Shown here: positions 1 through 10,372 of the stretch, in pieces
Layout: each line of letters starts with the position of its first letter
How positions within the stretch are numbered: position 1 is the first letter of the stretch
DNA from: Heloderma charlesbogerti
Taxonomy: Eukaryota; Chordata; Lepidosauria; Squamata; Helodermatidae
Reading direction: 5' to 3'
DNA: 64,000 nucleotides
Assembly (NCBI GenBank): GCA_026122225.1
Contig: JANEZZ010000522.1
Coordinates: 806,001-870,000 of the forward strand
Program-made: the position numbers and the translations under genes
Notes under the pieces: generated by a model
Database searches by the model: none
What the model was told of the DNA's origin: nothing
Seen by the model: the letters and a program-made list of their open reading frames with translations, nothing else

Positions 1-304
1 GTGTGCGGGAAATACTTGTGCCAAGCACTTCACGTTCAAGAGGGAACAAAGACATTTGTGGTTCCTCCATTGTGTAATGAATGCTTTGTGGAATGAGAGA
101 CCTCCTGAGAGAAGAGCGGGCTCTTCACAAATGTCTTGAGTGGTCAATGTAAGCAGAAAGGGGAACAGCCTGAGGCCCCAGTTTGGCAACTGGGATGGTG
201 GAGACTGGGGTCAGCCCAGTTGCTTTTGTGGATCTTAGTTTGCCGAGGTGGACATTTCCTGAGCTTCCATACATAGCAAGTGTATTTTCCTGGGCAAATC
301 TATA
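1..304. other. Unannotated sequence
   Basis: No coding exon or repeat family is recognisable here. If MRPL14 keeps its usual few-exon structure, this lies inside or upstream of an MRPL14 intron. Confidence 0.4.
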
Positions 305-925
305 TTTTATTTATTTATTTAAAATGTTTCTTGGCCACCTTTCAGGGCGGAAGCCCTCCCTAGGAGGCTCACAGCAATAAAATACATCAAAACAGTTAAA
401 ATATTAAAGGTGATAAAACATAAGTACAGTAAAATAGCAATAAAACAATAAAAGCCAACAATAAAACTAGCAATAACAACAGCAGTCATATCAAGAGAAA
501 GCCCTCTTCCTAACATAACATGTTTCCAAGGCCTTCTTAAAACCCTGCAATGATAGAGCATGGTGGACCTCCAATGGCAACTTGTTCCAAAGGTGTGGGG
601 CTACTGCAGAGAAAGCTCTCTCACATGTGGTCACCCAGCTAACTGCTCTCACGGGTTAGAAGGGACTCTTTTTCTGATCATAACATGCGGGCAGGCTGAT
701 ATGGGTGAAAGTGATCCTTCGAGTAACTTGGTCCCAAACCACTTAAGGCCTTAAAGGTCAAAACCAGCACTTTAAATTGGGCTCGGAAACACACCGGTAA
801 CCAGTGCAGCTGGCTCAGCATAGCCATTACTGTATGTGATTGTATCATCTCACCCCCACCAATACTTGGGCGGCCGCATTCTGTACCAGCTGAAGTTTCT
901 GAACTACCTTCAAAGGCTGCTGGTG
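305..925 (-). mobile_element. L2-like LINE 3' part (RT C-terminus and tail)
   Basis: Read on the minus strand, about 925 to 690 encodes a decayed LINE RT C-terminal segment with the motif LHWLPV, followed by FKVLVLTFKAL and a GLGPSY block, as in vertebrate L2/Maui-type LINEs. The 3' terminus is at the left: minus-strand AATAAATAAATAAA lies near 304-318, just after a GGTGGCC-type tail also seen in other copies. Stops and gaps break the frame. The family assignment is from protein motifs only. Confidence 0.65.
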
Positions 926-975
926 TCTTGTTCAAAAATGTTACTTTTATTAATATGTTACAATTAATGTATTTA

Positions 976-1026
976 TTTGTGTGTGTGTGTGTATGTATGT
1001 GTATGTATGTTTGTATGTATGTATAA
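976..1026. repeat. (TG)n/(TATG)n microsatellite
   Basis: A pure GT run passes into interrupted GTAT/TTGTATG units. Small open frames across it are low-complexity translations. Confidence 0.9.
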
Positions 1027-1102
1027 TTGCTCTGTGTGTCTTTGTATAGCCACTTTGCAAATTTGCCCTCTGTTTTATTCAGAGCCAGATCTAGGGATGT
1101 GG

Positions 1103-1158
1103 AAAGCTGCCATACTGAGTCATATGATTGTTCCATCTAGCTCAGTATCATCTATAAC
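1103..1158 (-). mobile_element. tRNA-derived SINE, 3' tail fragment
   Basis: The reverse complement matches the 3' tail of the SINE at 28117-28320 (block with GAGCTAGATGGA and ACTCAGTAT). It is cut short by the palindromic MITE fragment that follows. Confidence 0.65.
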
Positions 1159-1213
1159 AGCCTTCCCCAATCTGGTGCCCTCCAGATGTGTTAGACTGCA
1201 ACTCCCATAATTC
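1159..1213. mobile_element. Palindromic MITE family B, one arm
   Basis: One arm of the family whose ends read CCTTCCCCAACCTGG, with CCCTCCAGATGTGTT and CAACTCCCAT blocks. It is sandwiched between two SINE fragments. Confidence 0.7.
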
Positions 1214-1397
1214 CCAGCTGCCTTATACTGAGTCAGAGCATGGGCCCACCTAGTGTAGCATTGTTGACACTGACTGGCAGCAATGGCTCTCTGGGGTTTC
1301 AGGCAGGATTCCTTCCCAGCCCTACCCGGAGATACCAGGGATTGAACCTGGAACCTTCTGAATGCAAAGCAGGTGCTCTACCGCTGTGCACTGGCCT
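1214..1397 (-). mobile_element. tRNA-derived SINE, near complete
   Basis: On the minus strand the order is tRNA-like head with a B-box-like segment (reverse complement of GGGATTGAACCTGG near 1338-1351), body and 3' tail near 1216. It is a useful ordinary-composition comparator for the GC-rich copy at 39022-39202. Confidence 0.8.
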
Positions 1398-1736
1398 TTT
1401 GACTAGCTTTTCAAAGTCAAACATCTTTGTCCTGTTTTCATTCTTATATCTGGCTTTCTCTTATGGAGGCAGACGGATGTCAGCAGAGGTCAGCAACTTC
1501 AGCCAACCGTTGGGCTTCATCTGTTCTGTTCAAATGTACTGCAGTCCATTTGCTTGCCATTCTGGAAGAAAGGCCTTTGGGCCCCTTTGAATAGATATGG
1601 TGAATGCATGTTGGCTACCCAAAGCCACCTTCTCTACTTATTTTTGCTTTTGAATGATGAAGACAACAATGTATTGCCAGCAATAATTTTACTGATTTCT
1701 TTTTGCTTAAAGCTGAAGGTGGGCTAGAGGTGGGGC
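1398..1736. other. Unannotated sequence
   Basis: No exon, RNA gene or named repeat can be supported here. Confidence 0.4.
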
Positions 1737-2080
1737 TAAAGTAGAAGTTCTTAAATTTTGCCAGAGTTATTTTCTTAAGCCACAACTCGGCCCTCTGGGT
1801 TCCCCAAATGGCCATGCCCTTGTCCCCTGCCCCCCCTTCCCCTGATCACCAATTGATTGGCTGTTTCCCAGCTGTTGTGCAGTCTCTCCCGCCCCCCCCC
1901 CGTAAAAAGTTAAAATGCCTCTCCAAGGGCATAGTTCCTGGCCATAAGAGCTTTAAGCTAAAATATGCTGATATTTCTGGCCCCATCCCTTTTGTCTTCA
2001 GCTCCACCTACCACTGGAATGCGGCTTCTGGAAGCTTCTCTGAAATGGAATTGGGCTGAAAAAAGGTTGAACGCCCCTGG
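1737..2080. mobile_element. hAT-like non-autonomous element, family C
   Basis: It shares its body and its right terminus (GTTGAACGCCCCTGG) with elements at 29388-29711 and 44244-44563: a block with CCACTGGAATGCGGC and TCTCTGAAATGGAATT, then the terminus. The family end CAGGGGTG...CACCCCTG is typical of hAT ends. The left boundary is approximate and the element is diverged. Confidence 0.6.
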
Positions 2081-2176
2081 CATTACAGCTACAGGAATTT
2101 TGGCAATCCGGTTCTTTAAGGAAGTAAAGAATGGCTACTTTAAAAAGGGGGTCATAAATGAATTGCTTCTAAGAGA

Positions 2177-2238
2177 TCATAGAACAGTAGGGTTAGAAGG
2201 GGCCTATAAGTCCATCGAGTCCAACCCCCTCCTCAGAT
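2177..2238 (-). mobile_element. CR1 LINE 3' end fragment
   Basis: The minus strand carries the CR1 tail signature: GGGGTTGGACT, then CCTTCTAACC and TCTATGATCT. Only about 60 bp remains, as expected for a severely 5'-truncated CR1. Confidence 0.75.
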
Positions 2239-3053
2239 AGAACAATGAATGAATTTACTAAAACATTATTGATGATACTGACTTGTGGGATGCAGAAATA
2301 GGTGTGCCTTCCATCGGAAAAAAATGCATATAAGTATTGAGTTTTCAGTTTAGCAAATCTGACATCTCATTTAGATATATTCCATTTAATCTTGTTGGTA
2401 TAATCCCTATTTTCCACTCCAAATTACTGTGTCTACTTTCTGAGCTGATGGCCACAACACCATCAGTGGTACAAGTCCCTTGTAGACTCTCAGTGGCCAG
2501 AGTTCCCCTCTCCAATCTTTTCCTATTTAGTGGAAGAGCCAAAAAAGAATAAACCCTTCAGAAAAACTCATCAGACTAGTATTTAATTAGCAACCATTTG
2601 GGGGGAGTTATTAACCTTTTAGCAGAGAAGCCACTTCCAATCCTTATTAATTCCACTAGGTATCAGATACTGTAGTTTAAGTATCTTGCTCGTCTTCGAC
2701 AAAGTTCTGTCATTTAATGTAAAAAATAGCATTCCAGAAAATATTTGACTAAAACTGGGGTGGGCAACCCACAGGCCCCATTGGGCCCTCAGAGGCTGCC
2801 TGTGCGGCCTGCTGCAGATGCACTGTGGCTCTGTGATGCTGCCACCGCCCCTCCAAATGCCCCTCTATGGGGCTGACTGGAAAAAGGACATGTGAGGAAA
2901 GTCACTAACAAATTTCCCAGGGTGCCTTTTATCTCGCTATAAAAAAACAACAACCAATCATACAGCTTTGCTCACTTGTAATGTACTAGTTGTAAGTCAT
3001 GGAGCAAATCACCTGGTAACAAAACAGCTCAGAAGTCTTTTGGGAATAGCAGT
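2239..3053. other. Mostly unannotated; short hAT-like remnant near 2757
   Basis: At 2757-2830 a fragment begins GGGGTGGGCAACCCACAGG, resembling the end of a hAT-type MITE. No exon of MRPL14 could be recognised. Confidence 0.4.
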
Positions 3054-3139
3054 GTAATCCTATTCATGTCTACTCAGAAGTAAGTCCCATTGAATTCAGT
3101 GGGACTGACTTCTTGGTAAGTGTGCGTAGGATCACAACC
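3054..3139. mobile_element. Short palindromic MITE, family E
   Basis: Both ends carry complementary AATCCTA/TAGGAT sequences around inverted arms TACTCAGAAGTAAGTCCC and GGGACTGACTTCTTGG. At least seven more copies of this roughly 90-bp family lie in the window. Confidence 0.75.
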
Positions 3140-3652
3140 TGATTCTCATTGGCCAGATTTCCTTTATATAACTCTTTCACTCTAGGGGAAGAGGGAAAAC
3201 AAGCCAGAAAAACCTGTCAGACTAGCATCTAATCAGCATCAGCCTTCTGTGAGGAATCAACCTTCCGAGTGGAAATGACTAACTATATACTTTTTTTTCC
3301 TGTTCGTGACCTGGCCTCCTTCAAACCTTCTAGAATATATCCCAGAATCCTCTGCAGTATATTGGGGTTTCTCAGCAGATAAGCTGATGTGGAAAGGTTC
3401 CCTGAAGGGCAGTAATTTGAAAATGATTGTGCTGTGCTTGGTCACTTTTTTTTTTAACTGCACTTTGACACCCCCACCCCATTGATTCACATTTATCAAA
3501 ATTCCTTTGTGGGAGAGCACTGGTTTTTTTAGCTTTCAGTTATGTTTTGAATGCTAGGGAGGTCAGTGTAATGCCGTATCATTCTTAACTGGGCCTGTTA
3601 CCCTTGGCTGTCCCTTGGACGTCTGTCTAGCTTTTTGCTTATCTTTTGGCAG
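3140..3652 (+). other. MRPL14: MRPL14 terminal intron, 3' part
   Basis: It ends in a pyrimidine-rich tract and a TTTTGGCAG acceptor, with AG at 3651-3652. The open frame running back to 3615 is intronic read-through, because its residues do not resemble the MRPL14 N-terminus. Confidence 0.75.
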
Positions 3653-4016
3653 TATCAGTGGGCTGTGCCGTGCGATACAGAAGATGACTCGTGTGCGAGT
3701 CGTAGATAACAGCGCCTTGGGAAACACACCGTATCATCGCCCCCCCAAATGCATCCACGTGTACAACAAAAACGGCGTGGGCAAAGTAGGCGACAGAATC
3801 CTTCTGGCTATCAAGGGGGAAAAGAAAAAGGCCTTAATTGTCGGGCACAAGATGCCCGGCCCTCGCATGACTCCCAGGTTTGATTCGAACAACGTGGTGC
3901 TCATTGAAGATAACGGGAACCCTGTAGGAACAAGAATTAAAACTCCAATACCGTCTATGCTGAGGAAGCGGCAAGAATTCTCAAAAGTGTTAGCCATTGC
4001 CCAGAACTTCGTGTGA
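3653..4016 (+). CDS. MRPL14: MRPL14, mitochondrial large-subunit ribosomal protein L14 (uL14m), last coding exon
   Basis: This is the nuclear-encoded protein of the mitochondrial ribosome large subunit, family uL14, which sits at the subunit interface. The exon encodes the last 120 complete codons plus a stop. Recognisable blocks are [68 protein letters not shown] and a C-terminus ending AIAQNFV, all close to vertebrate MRPL14. Human MRPL14 is 145 aa, so only the mitochondrial targeting peptide and the extreme N-terminus are missing. The exon opens at 3653, after the AG at 3651-3652, with the third base of a split codon (phase 2 intron). The frame has no lesion and coding identity is high, so it looks functional. 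A processed pseudogene was considered, but the good acceptor and the intron-like left flank argue against it. The upstream exons were not found in the first 3.6 kb. Confidence 0.95.
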
Positions 4017-4220
4017 CAAGCAAGGGAATGTTGTGCAGCATCTTGTCGAGTAGTACTTTTTCTTCTAACAAGATCTGAGGAAGAAGAATAAAAAAATAAT
4101 AATAAGGTGAAGTCTTTGCATATAATTGGATGCCTCTTACGATGACTTCTTTCCAAAGGACATGTTGCTCTTTTCACGACAATTATTCTGACCATATAAT
4201 TAAAGCTCAGAGTGTTAATC
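4017..4220 (+). other. MRPL14: MRPL14 3' UTR with poly(A) signals
   Basis: AATAAA is at 4087-4092, in an A-rich run, and ATTAAA is at 4199-4204, followed by a GTGTT/TTTTGTTT-rich segment that could serve as the downstream element. The second signal is the more plausible end. The choice between them is inferred. Confidence 0.6.
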
Positions 4221-4757
4221 CACTACTTTTGTTTCGCGTGATTCATGGCTTTAGGAGGGTGGGTGAGGGAGACGGGAGAAAAAGACAGGCGGAGCATATG
4301 ATATGACCCAATCTGAGGGGTAAGCGAGGACAATCCTATAAGGGCTTGGATGCTGATGTACTGTACTGTGTTGATCTCCAATTAGTCACTTCTGTGTTTT
4401 TCTGTTAAACTTCTGTTGAAACATTTTATATTGGTTATAAAAAAAACAACTTGCCAAAATGCAAAAACAATTCTACGACAAAGTACTGATGCTTTGGTTT
4501 TGATAAAAAGAAAGAAAATGGAGAGAAAAGAAAAACACAGACAGTATTACTATCCCAACGTTTTCCCTTTCAGGCTTTGCCACAAAACAAACTATGCCCC
4601 TTTAATAATGATGAGTTTATCCATGGTGTTAATAATTTTCTTCCTTTTGTAGTTTGTCCTCAAATTCATGGAGAAGAAGGCAGTATGCCTCTTGATGCCA
4701 GTTGCTGGGGATACAATGAGGAGAGAGCTATGTGCTCCTATTTTGCTTGAAATCTTC
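4221..4757. other. Intergenic, unannotated
   Basis: An AT-rich flank downstream of MRPL14. I see no repeat family or gene in it. Confidence 0.4.
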
Positions 4758-4855
4758 CTATTGAGGCGTCTGGTAGGCCACTGTGGGAACAGAATGGTTT
4801 TCTAGATAGGGCTTTTATCTGATCCAGAACAGCTCTTACGTTGTTATGCCTTTAC
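4758..4855 (+). mobile_element. LINE 3' tail (CR1-group)
   Basis: It shares the block GCCACTGTGGGAACAGAATG followed by a TCTGATCC-type block with the tails at 22350-22436 and 27550-27660. Confidence 0.6.
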
Positions 4856-5261
4856 CATCTTCAATCCTTGCCAAATAATTCCATATTTGATACTGAAAGC
4901 AGAATAAATTAGGAATAACTAATGCATGCAAATACAGTATGCCCACTTCTGACTGCAAAAATTGGGCTGCCTCAGAGAAGAATTGGGAACTTTTGGGATG
5001 TGCAGATGTACAAAGCCTTGGCAGGTGGCATTACTTTGATTCGATGGACACAGTCCAGAGAAAGTCAAGCACACAATTCCTATGAACCTAAGTGCCATGT
5101 AAATGTGTTTAGTTTTTTCTGTGTTATGTCTCATGACAATATTTTGTATATTTAGTGCATTCTCTTAACAAAAGCTCTCTATATGGATAAATAACATTTG
5201 AAACCTAAAAATTATACCCTAGCCGTACCGGTATTCTGTGTAGTGTCCTAGACCTTTTGTT
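4856..5261. other. Intergenic, unannotated
   Basis: No supported feature. The overlapping open frames on both strands at 4919-5155 show no known motif. Confidence 0.4.
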
Positions 5262-5324
5262 TTATTTATTTATTTTTACAACTATATCCCACCTTTCTTC
5301 CATTGTGGAACTCAAGGTGGCCAC
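5262..5324 (-). mobile_element. LINE 3' terminus fragment (L2-like)
   Basis: The plus strand TTTATTTATTTATTTTTAC followed by a CCCACCTTTCTTCC block is the reverse of the common squamate LINE tail. It abuts the CR1 fragment at 5325. Confidence 0.5.
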
Positions 5325-5926
5325 ATGGGGGATAAGGATCTTGGAACTGTTGTAGATCACAAGCTGAATATGAGCCAACCATGTGATGTGGCTGCAAAAA
5401 TGGCAAATGCTATTTTGGGCTGCATTCATAGAAGTATAGCTTCCAAGTCACGTGAAGTACTAGTTCCCCTCTACTCAGCACTGGTTAGGCCTCATCTTGA
5501 GTACTGTGTCCAGTTCTGGGCACCACACTTTAAGAAGGATGCAGACAAACTGGAGAGGGTTCAGAGGAGGGCAATGAGGATGATCAGGCAGCTGGAAACA
5601 AAGCCCTATGAGGAGAGCTGAAACAACTGGGCATGTTTCGCCTTGAGAAGAGAAGACTGAGGGGAGATGAGATAGCGCTCTTCAAGTCCTTGAAAGGTTG
5701 TCACAGAGAGGAAGGCCAGCATCTCTTCTTGATCATTCCAGAGTGCAGGACACGGAATAATGGGCTCACGTTACAGGAAGCCAGATTCCGGCTTAACATC
5801 CAGAAAAACTTCCTGACTGTTAGAGCAATACGACAATGGAACCAATTACATGGGGAGGTGGTGGGCTCTCCCACACTGGAGGCATTCAAGATGAAGCTGG
5901 GCAGCCATCTGTCAGGGATGCTTTGA
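5325..5926 (+). pseudogene. CR1 ORF2 C-terminal remnant (reverse transcriptase protein tail)
   Basis: This encodes the part of the CR1 polyprotein downstream of the reverse-transcriptase catalytic motifs, so no YxDD is present. A frame break between 5621 and 5633 separates the two parts (same order as in CR1, with the second starting in GMFRLEKRRLRGD). It ends in a normal stop after LGSHLSGML. It is dead because it is 5'-truncated and frameshifted. The neighbouring 3' UTR confirms that this is the natural end of the element. Confidence 0.85.
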
Positions 5927-6007
5927 CTTAGATTCCTGCATTGAGCAGGGGGTTGGACTCAATGGTCTGATAGGCCCTTTCCAAACCTACTATTCTATTA
6001 TTCTATG
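5325..6007 (+). mobile_element. CR1 LINE, 5'-truncated
   Basis: It contains the C-terminal end of CR1 ORF2 in two adjoining open segments (5325-5621 and 5633-5926), with LGTVVDHKLNMSQPC, LVPLYSALVRPHLEYC, LERVQRRAMRMIR and LEKRRLRGDEIALF. Then follow a short 3' UTR and the typical CR1 end: a GGGGGTTGGACTC block, GGCCC and TTCTATTATTCTATGA. The 180 bp from 5825 are nearly identical in layout to 33725-33905. Confidence 0.9.
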
Positions 6008-8029
6008 ATTTCTAGGTGGTCTCCCCTAGCAGCACAGACCAGATCCAAACCTGCATAGCTTCAGCAAAGTGGATTCAAAGCCTCATGTGGATTCAGACCA
6101 TGAACAAGAGAATTAAAATGTGTTTAGATATTAGAAAAAATGCTAGTAAGAGGGATACTATCCAGTCTTCCAGAAGCTATGCCATTGAGTGAGAACAGAG
6201 GGTGAAAAATCCACAAGTTCAGGTGTTCCTAAGGGCAAGCATCAAGGATTTCTTCCCGAATTGTGCCATCTGGTGGTGACCTGTGGGATATATACAAATC
6301 CACGTTGCTAGTTTGTTTTCTATATGCTACCTATGTAAAACTTTAGTAAGATGTCTGCATCTGTCTGTTGAGAGCAACACCTCTGTATTAGATATGTGCA
6401 AATGCTCCCCCTCAACCTTCACTCACTGAATTCTAGTAAGGATTGTCTTAATAGACAGATTCTCACAATCATCTGAACAAGAGTAGATACAGTGTGAGCA
6501 CACATTCAGTATAACGCATGAACACCCTTTTTGTGAACACCAGAAGAGGGCTTAACTGTATGAGTGTACAGACCAGCCATCTGTGCATGCTGTACATAGA
6601 TTGCACATGTGTGTAATCACACTGTATGCACATGGATTGCATATGTCTGGAGTGTAACATGTGAACCCCTCTAATGAAACAGTGGCAACATTTCCCTTTT
6701 GCTTAGTTGTACATAAAAGCAGTATCGTACACTCTTTTTGGCTGTTTTATTTGTTCTTGTAACCGGCATTATTCTTCCCATTTCAAGTCAATTGCAAGGG
6801 CTGACATGACTCCTTGGAATTATAACGTGTCTGAAGGCCAAATATTTTATGGTTCATTAATGGTAAATGAGCCTATGAGGCAGGCTGGGTTAAACTTACT
6901 TCTCTTGCTGAGAAATCTGAGCTCTGATGCCACGTGCTTTACTACAGAGCCTTGTGCAGGTTGTGAAAGCATTGGTCATTTGCTACCTCTGAAGTTTGGT
7001 TTGCTTTTATTGTGAAAATAAATAACTGGATGGATCGGTTGGACTAACAGGCTGTCTAGCCAAAGACCCTGCATTTGAGTTCCATAGTCAATGTTTCAGA
7101 GTAAGGGTGGGGAACATTTTTGTTGTTGTTGAGAGTGCTATAATCTCTTGGGGGTAATCTGTCACAGGCTGTAGCTCCTGTGTTTCTTGGTTATGGTAAG
7201 TTTTAATGATATTTTAAAATGGTAGATTGCACTGGGTAGGCATAGGGTGCGTTTTATCCATCTAATAAATAAATCTGAAACCAGCATTGGGTAGGGCCAG
7301 AACCAAAAGTGGGTTGGCCACACCCCTTCTCTCTCCCCCCCCACCCTGTTTTCCCTCTGTCTCTCTGCCAGCCACCGTCTCTCTGCCTTCCCCCCCCTGC
7401 CCCTGCCCAGCAGGCGGCCGGCAGGTCCCTCTTGTCAAAAGTTCTGAATTGCCTGCTTGCAGAGGGATTTTGAAATTAGGCTGAGGGTGCCCCTGGTTTA
7501 GAGGGAAGACATGACTGCAGAGCAGGACTGACAGCATGCATTCAGTCTCCTGTTGTTCATGCTCCGTTTCCAGAAGCCTGAATCTTAGAATACGGCCCTT
7601 GATCATCTGTGCCACAGCAAGGTAATGCTCTCCTGATGCCCATTGACCTATTTCCCTGGTTGAGCCCAGCCTTAATACTCAGACTTCATGGTATCCCCTA
7701 GTAAGGAGTGGAAATGTATACTATTTTCTGTGAAACATTAGGAGCCAGATTGGCAGGAGAGACTGATGGACAAGAAAAGATTCTCATTGGTGCATTCTGG
7801 TCTCTTCCCCTGACCCCTTCGTTTCGGGTAGTGCTTAATTGAGAGGTGCCGGAGCTAAAACTCAACTAACCTTTTTTTTGGCTTGGCTCCTGAGAAGCAC
7901 TGGCGAAAGGGGGTGGGCAAAAAGTGTCTGGGTCATGTCCTAAATAGCATCATCCATGGGTGGGGGCAGCAGAGGAGGAGAAGGAGAAACCTGCACCCGG
8001 TGCCACTTGCCAGGCCAACTTTTTAAGAT
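6008..8029. other. Intergenic, few repeats recognised
   Basis: The segment holds a CTCF-like motif near 6264 and a C/T-rich tract at about 7317-7412. A GGGTGGGGAACATTTTT block at 7106 resembles one hAT-type end. There are no coding exons. Confidence 0.4.
6263..6277 (-). promoter_or_regulatory. CTCF-like motif
   Basis: The reverse strand reads CCACCAGATGGCACA, matching the CCASYAGRKGGCRSY core except at the last base. This is sequence only; there is no occupancy information. Confidence 0.4.
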
Positions 8030-8482
8030 GCCAGTGGATATGGGGCCTCGATTTTTCTATCATCTCCTTCCATATGTACCTACCCGGACCCTAAGATCAT
8101 CTTCAGCAGTCCTTCTCAAGGAGCTCCTGCCAAAGGAAGTGAGGCGAGTGGCTACCAAGAAGAGGGCCTTTTTTTGTTGTGGCACCCCGGTTATGGAGTG
8201 AGCTTCCCAAAGAGGCTTGCCTGGCACCTATATTGTGCTCTTTCTGGTGCCAGGTGAAGATGTTTTTATTTTCCCAGGCATTTTAGTCTTTTAGTTCTGT
8301 TGTTTTAAAGCTGTTACTACTGCTAGGTTTTATTTTGGTTTGTATTTTTATATTATAGTTTTAAGCTTCTACATTTTATATTGTATTTTATGATACATCT
8401 TGTGGTTTTAATTACTGTGAACTGCCCAGAGAGCTTCAGCTATTGAGTGGTATAGAAATGCAATAAATAAATACCCTTGGTA
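8030..8482 (+). mobile_element. L2-like LINE 3' end
   Basis: A decayed C-terminus (RTLRSSSAVLLKELLPKEV block followed by RRVATKKRAFF) is followed by an AT-rich 3' UTR and the tail GGTATAGAAATGCAATAAAT. Copies of the same tail occur at 51880-51990 and 52240-52290. Confidence 0.7.
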
Positions 8483-8524
8483 AATGAGGACCACAGCTCT
8501 ATAATGCTTATTTGCTTTAAGCCA

Positions 8525-8652
8525 GCCTCACCCAACTTGGGGTCATCCAGATGTGATAGACCAGAACTCTTATTCCCAGATAATTATGCTGGCTGGGGAT
8601 GATGGGTGTTGCATCCAACACATCTGGAGGGCACCAGGTTGGGGAAGGCTGG
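8525..8652. mobile_element. Palindromic MITE family B
   Basis: The arms form a long imperfect hairpin: CAACTTGGGG...CATCCAGATGTG on the left, and CACATCTGGAGGGCACC with GGTTGGGGAAGGCTG on the right. Confidence 0.75.
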
Positions 8653-8854
8653 GTTTATAAGCAAAGAGGCTAGTTTCTCCATCTTTAAATGGTTCTCCTT
8701 TTTTGCTTATTCACAGAAGGCATGATCTATTTTAAGATAAATCATTTGGATCAACTGTGCATCAAGAGCTGAAAGCTCTTTGGATTGTGCCCAAAGACTC
8801 TGAACTCTGCTGCAGTTATTAAAAAAGCACTTAAATCTGATAAACCCCACCTGA

Positions 8855-9064
8855 AGCTACAATCCCATTGAACTCGGTGGGGCTTATTCAGTGGGGGCTG
8901 GTGGCTCCGATGTCAGTGGGGTGGTGAAGCTCATTGAATAGCTCCGTTAGAGTTCTGATGGGTTCTGACTGAAACCTGGAGCGGATTCACTGCCCCACTG
9001 ACATTGGAGCCACCAGCCTCCACTGGACTTACTTCTGAGTTAGACTTGCATAGGATTGTGCTGT
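8855..9064. mobile_element. MITE family E copy split by a family D insertion
   Basis: The left part (AATCCCATTGAACTCGGTGG) and the right part (ACTTACTTCTGAGTTAGAC, then GCATAGGATTG) are the two halves of one family E element. The family D element occupies 8889-9025 between them. Confidence 0.75.
8889..9025. mobile_element. Palindromic MITE family D, nested in family E
   Basis: 137 bp with inverted arms: CAGTGGGGGCTGGTGGCTCC on the left, GGAGCCACCAGCCTCCACTG on the right. It is flanked by GGCTTATT and GACTTACT (6 of 8 identical), consistent with an old 8-bp hAT-type target duplication. Confidence 0.8.
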
Positions 9065-9297
9065 AAGACACAGGGGTTTAAAAGAGGTAGAGATAGAAAT
9101 GTATTTAACATTGGCTCCAATTTCATTTAAGAATATGAAATATTGTTTACAGAACAGGAATACAGTTATAGAGGGATGTTACCTGGAGTCTGTAATGATC
9201 CCAAAGTTCATTCATCAGAGGCTTTGCATCCTCCCCCCCGCCTTCCTCTCAAACCACCATGTATTAAAATAATGAATCAACATAAAATAGTGTTGTT

Positions 9298-9389
9298 AAG
9301 GTTGCAATCCTATACACATTTACCTGGGAGTAAGTCCGATTGAACTCAGTGGGACTTACATCTGAGTAGATGTGCATGGGATTGCACTG
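9298..9389. mobile_element. Short palindromic MITE, family E
   Basis: A well-preserved copy: TTGCAATCCTATACACATTT on the left, GTGCATGGGATTGCA on the right, with GGAGTAAGTCC/GGACTTACATCTGAGT internal arms. Confidence 0.8.
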
Positions 9390-9424
9390 GTAATGTGAAA
9401 TTTCAACATGTTGGGTCATTCACA

Positions 9425-9645
9425 ATGCAATCCTAAACACCATTTCTATAGAATAGAGGTGTGCAACTTGTAGGCCAGAACATCTGGAGGGCCACAACTC
9501 CCATCATCCCTCACCATGGGCTGTGCTGGCAAGGGCTTATGGGAGTTGTAGGCCAAAACATCTGGGGGCCACAAGTTGCCCACTCCTGCTATAGAATAAC
9601 TCCCAATTGTGTCAGTGGGACTTAGTTCTGAGGATTACACTGTTG
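9425..9645. mobile_element. MITE family E copy split by a family B2 insertion
   Basis: 9425-9453 and 9597-9645 are the two halves of a family E element (AATCCTAAACACC ... CAGTGGGACTTAGTTCTGAG). The inserted element duplicated eight bases of the host. Confidence 0.8.
9454..9588. mobile_element. Palindromic MITE (family B2), nested, perfect 8-bp target duplication
   Basis: 135 bp with ends TAGAGGTGTGCAACTTG and CAAGTTGCCCACTCCTG and an internal GGGAGTTGTAGGCC arm. The exact duplication CTATAGAA lies at 9446-9453 and 9589-9596. The 8-bp duplication identifies a hAT-type insertion. Confidence 0.88.
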
Positions 9646-9716
9646 GCTCCCCAGCACATCTGGGGATTCCTAACATATCAGTCCAACACATCTGGAGGGT
9701 ACCTGTTTGGGGAAAG
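9646..9716. mobile_element. MITE family B fragment
   Basis: Only one arm is clear (CCAACACATCTGGAGGG block and GGGGAAAGGCT end). Confidence 0.5.
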
Positions 9717-10319
9717 GCTAGCTTTCAGCCGAGACGGAGCCTTGGATGTGTAGTAATTCTTCCCCACCCCACATCACTTCAACTGGGGGCCTAACTGGTC
9801 CCCAGTGCTCCTTCTGGTGACACACGCATGCATTAGTGAATGGAGCTGGCATCATATAGGGAGGAATAGCCCTCAGTGTGATACAGCAAGGCCTTCAAGC
9901 AAAATTATGCAACTCTCAGAGTTGGACACACGGTGCTCGCTCCATCTGAGTGAAGCCATAGTCACGGTTGCCCTAGGCATGGCCCCTGTAGCCTCCTGAG
10001 GGAAGTTTCTGTCCGCTCCATTTCCCTGAGGGGGGGCTGCCCCACAGCAACAGGGAGGGGGCAGGCGTGTAACTGTCCCTTGGTTTCGGTTTCGGTTTCA
10101 GACTGGATTGACTGCAGAGCTAGGTGCTGCTGAGGGAAGTTTGCCACCTGGAGACTGAAAATGGTATTGCTGGCTCAAACACACGGTACATTTCAATTAA
10201 TTAATGTGTTTTTAAAAAACAAGCCCAAGATCCACACCCTGTGGGGTCCCTTTAGTATGCATGCAAAGTTTCAGATACCTAGGTTTCATGGTCTTGGAGC
10301 TATGGTGTGGACAGACAGA
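9717..10319. other. Intergenic, unannotated
   Basis: It contains a tiny (GGTTTC)3 run at about 10083-10100. No gene is recognised. Confidence 0.4.
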
Positions 10320-10372
10320 TTGTTGTTGTTCAGTCGTTCAGTCGTGTCCGACTCTTCGTGACCCCATGGACA
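10320..10372 (-). mobile_element. BovB LINE, extreme 3' end
   Basis: Plus strand GTTGTTCAGTCGTTCAGTCG and CGACTCTTCGTGACCCCATGG are the reverse of the BovB 3' terminus, as at 53759-53815. About 50 bp remains. Confidence 0.85.

Noticed and set aside
3615..3652. Start codon at 3615 as the MRPL14 N-terminus
   Set aside because: The first 13 residues are encoded by the polypyrimidine tract and acceptor; an AG at 3651-3652 fits a splice site and the residues do not resemble a targeting peptide of this family.
3653..4016. Processed pseudogene of MRPL14
   Set aside because: No poly(A) tail or target duplication, good acceptor, intact frame, natural poly(A) signals.
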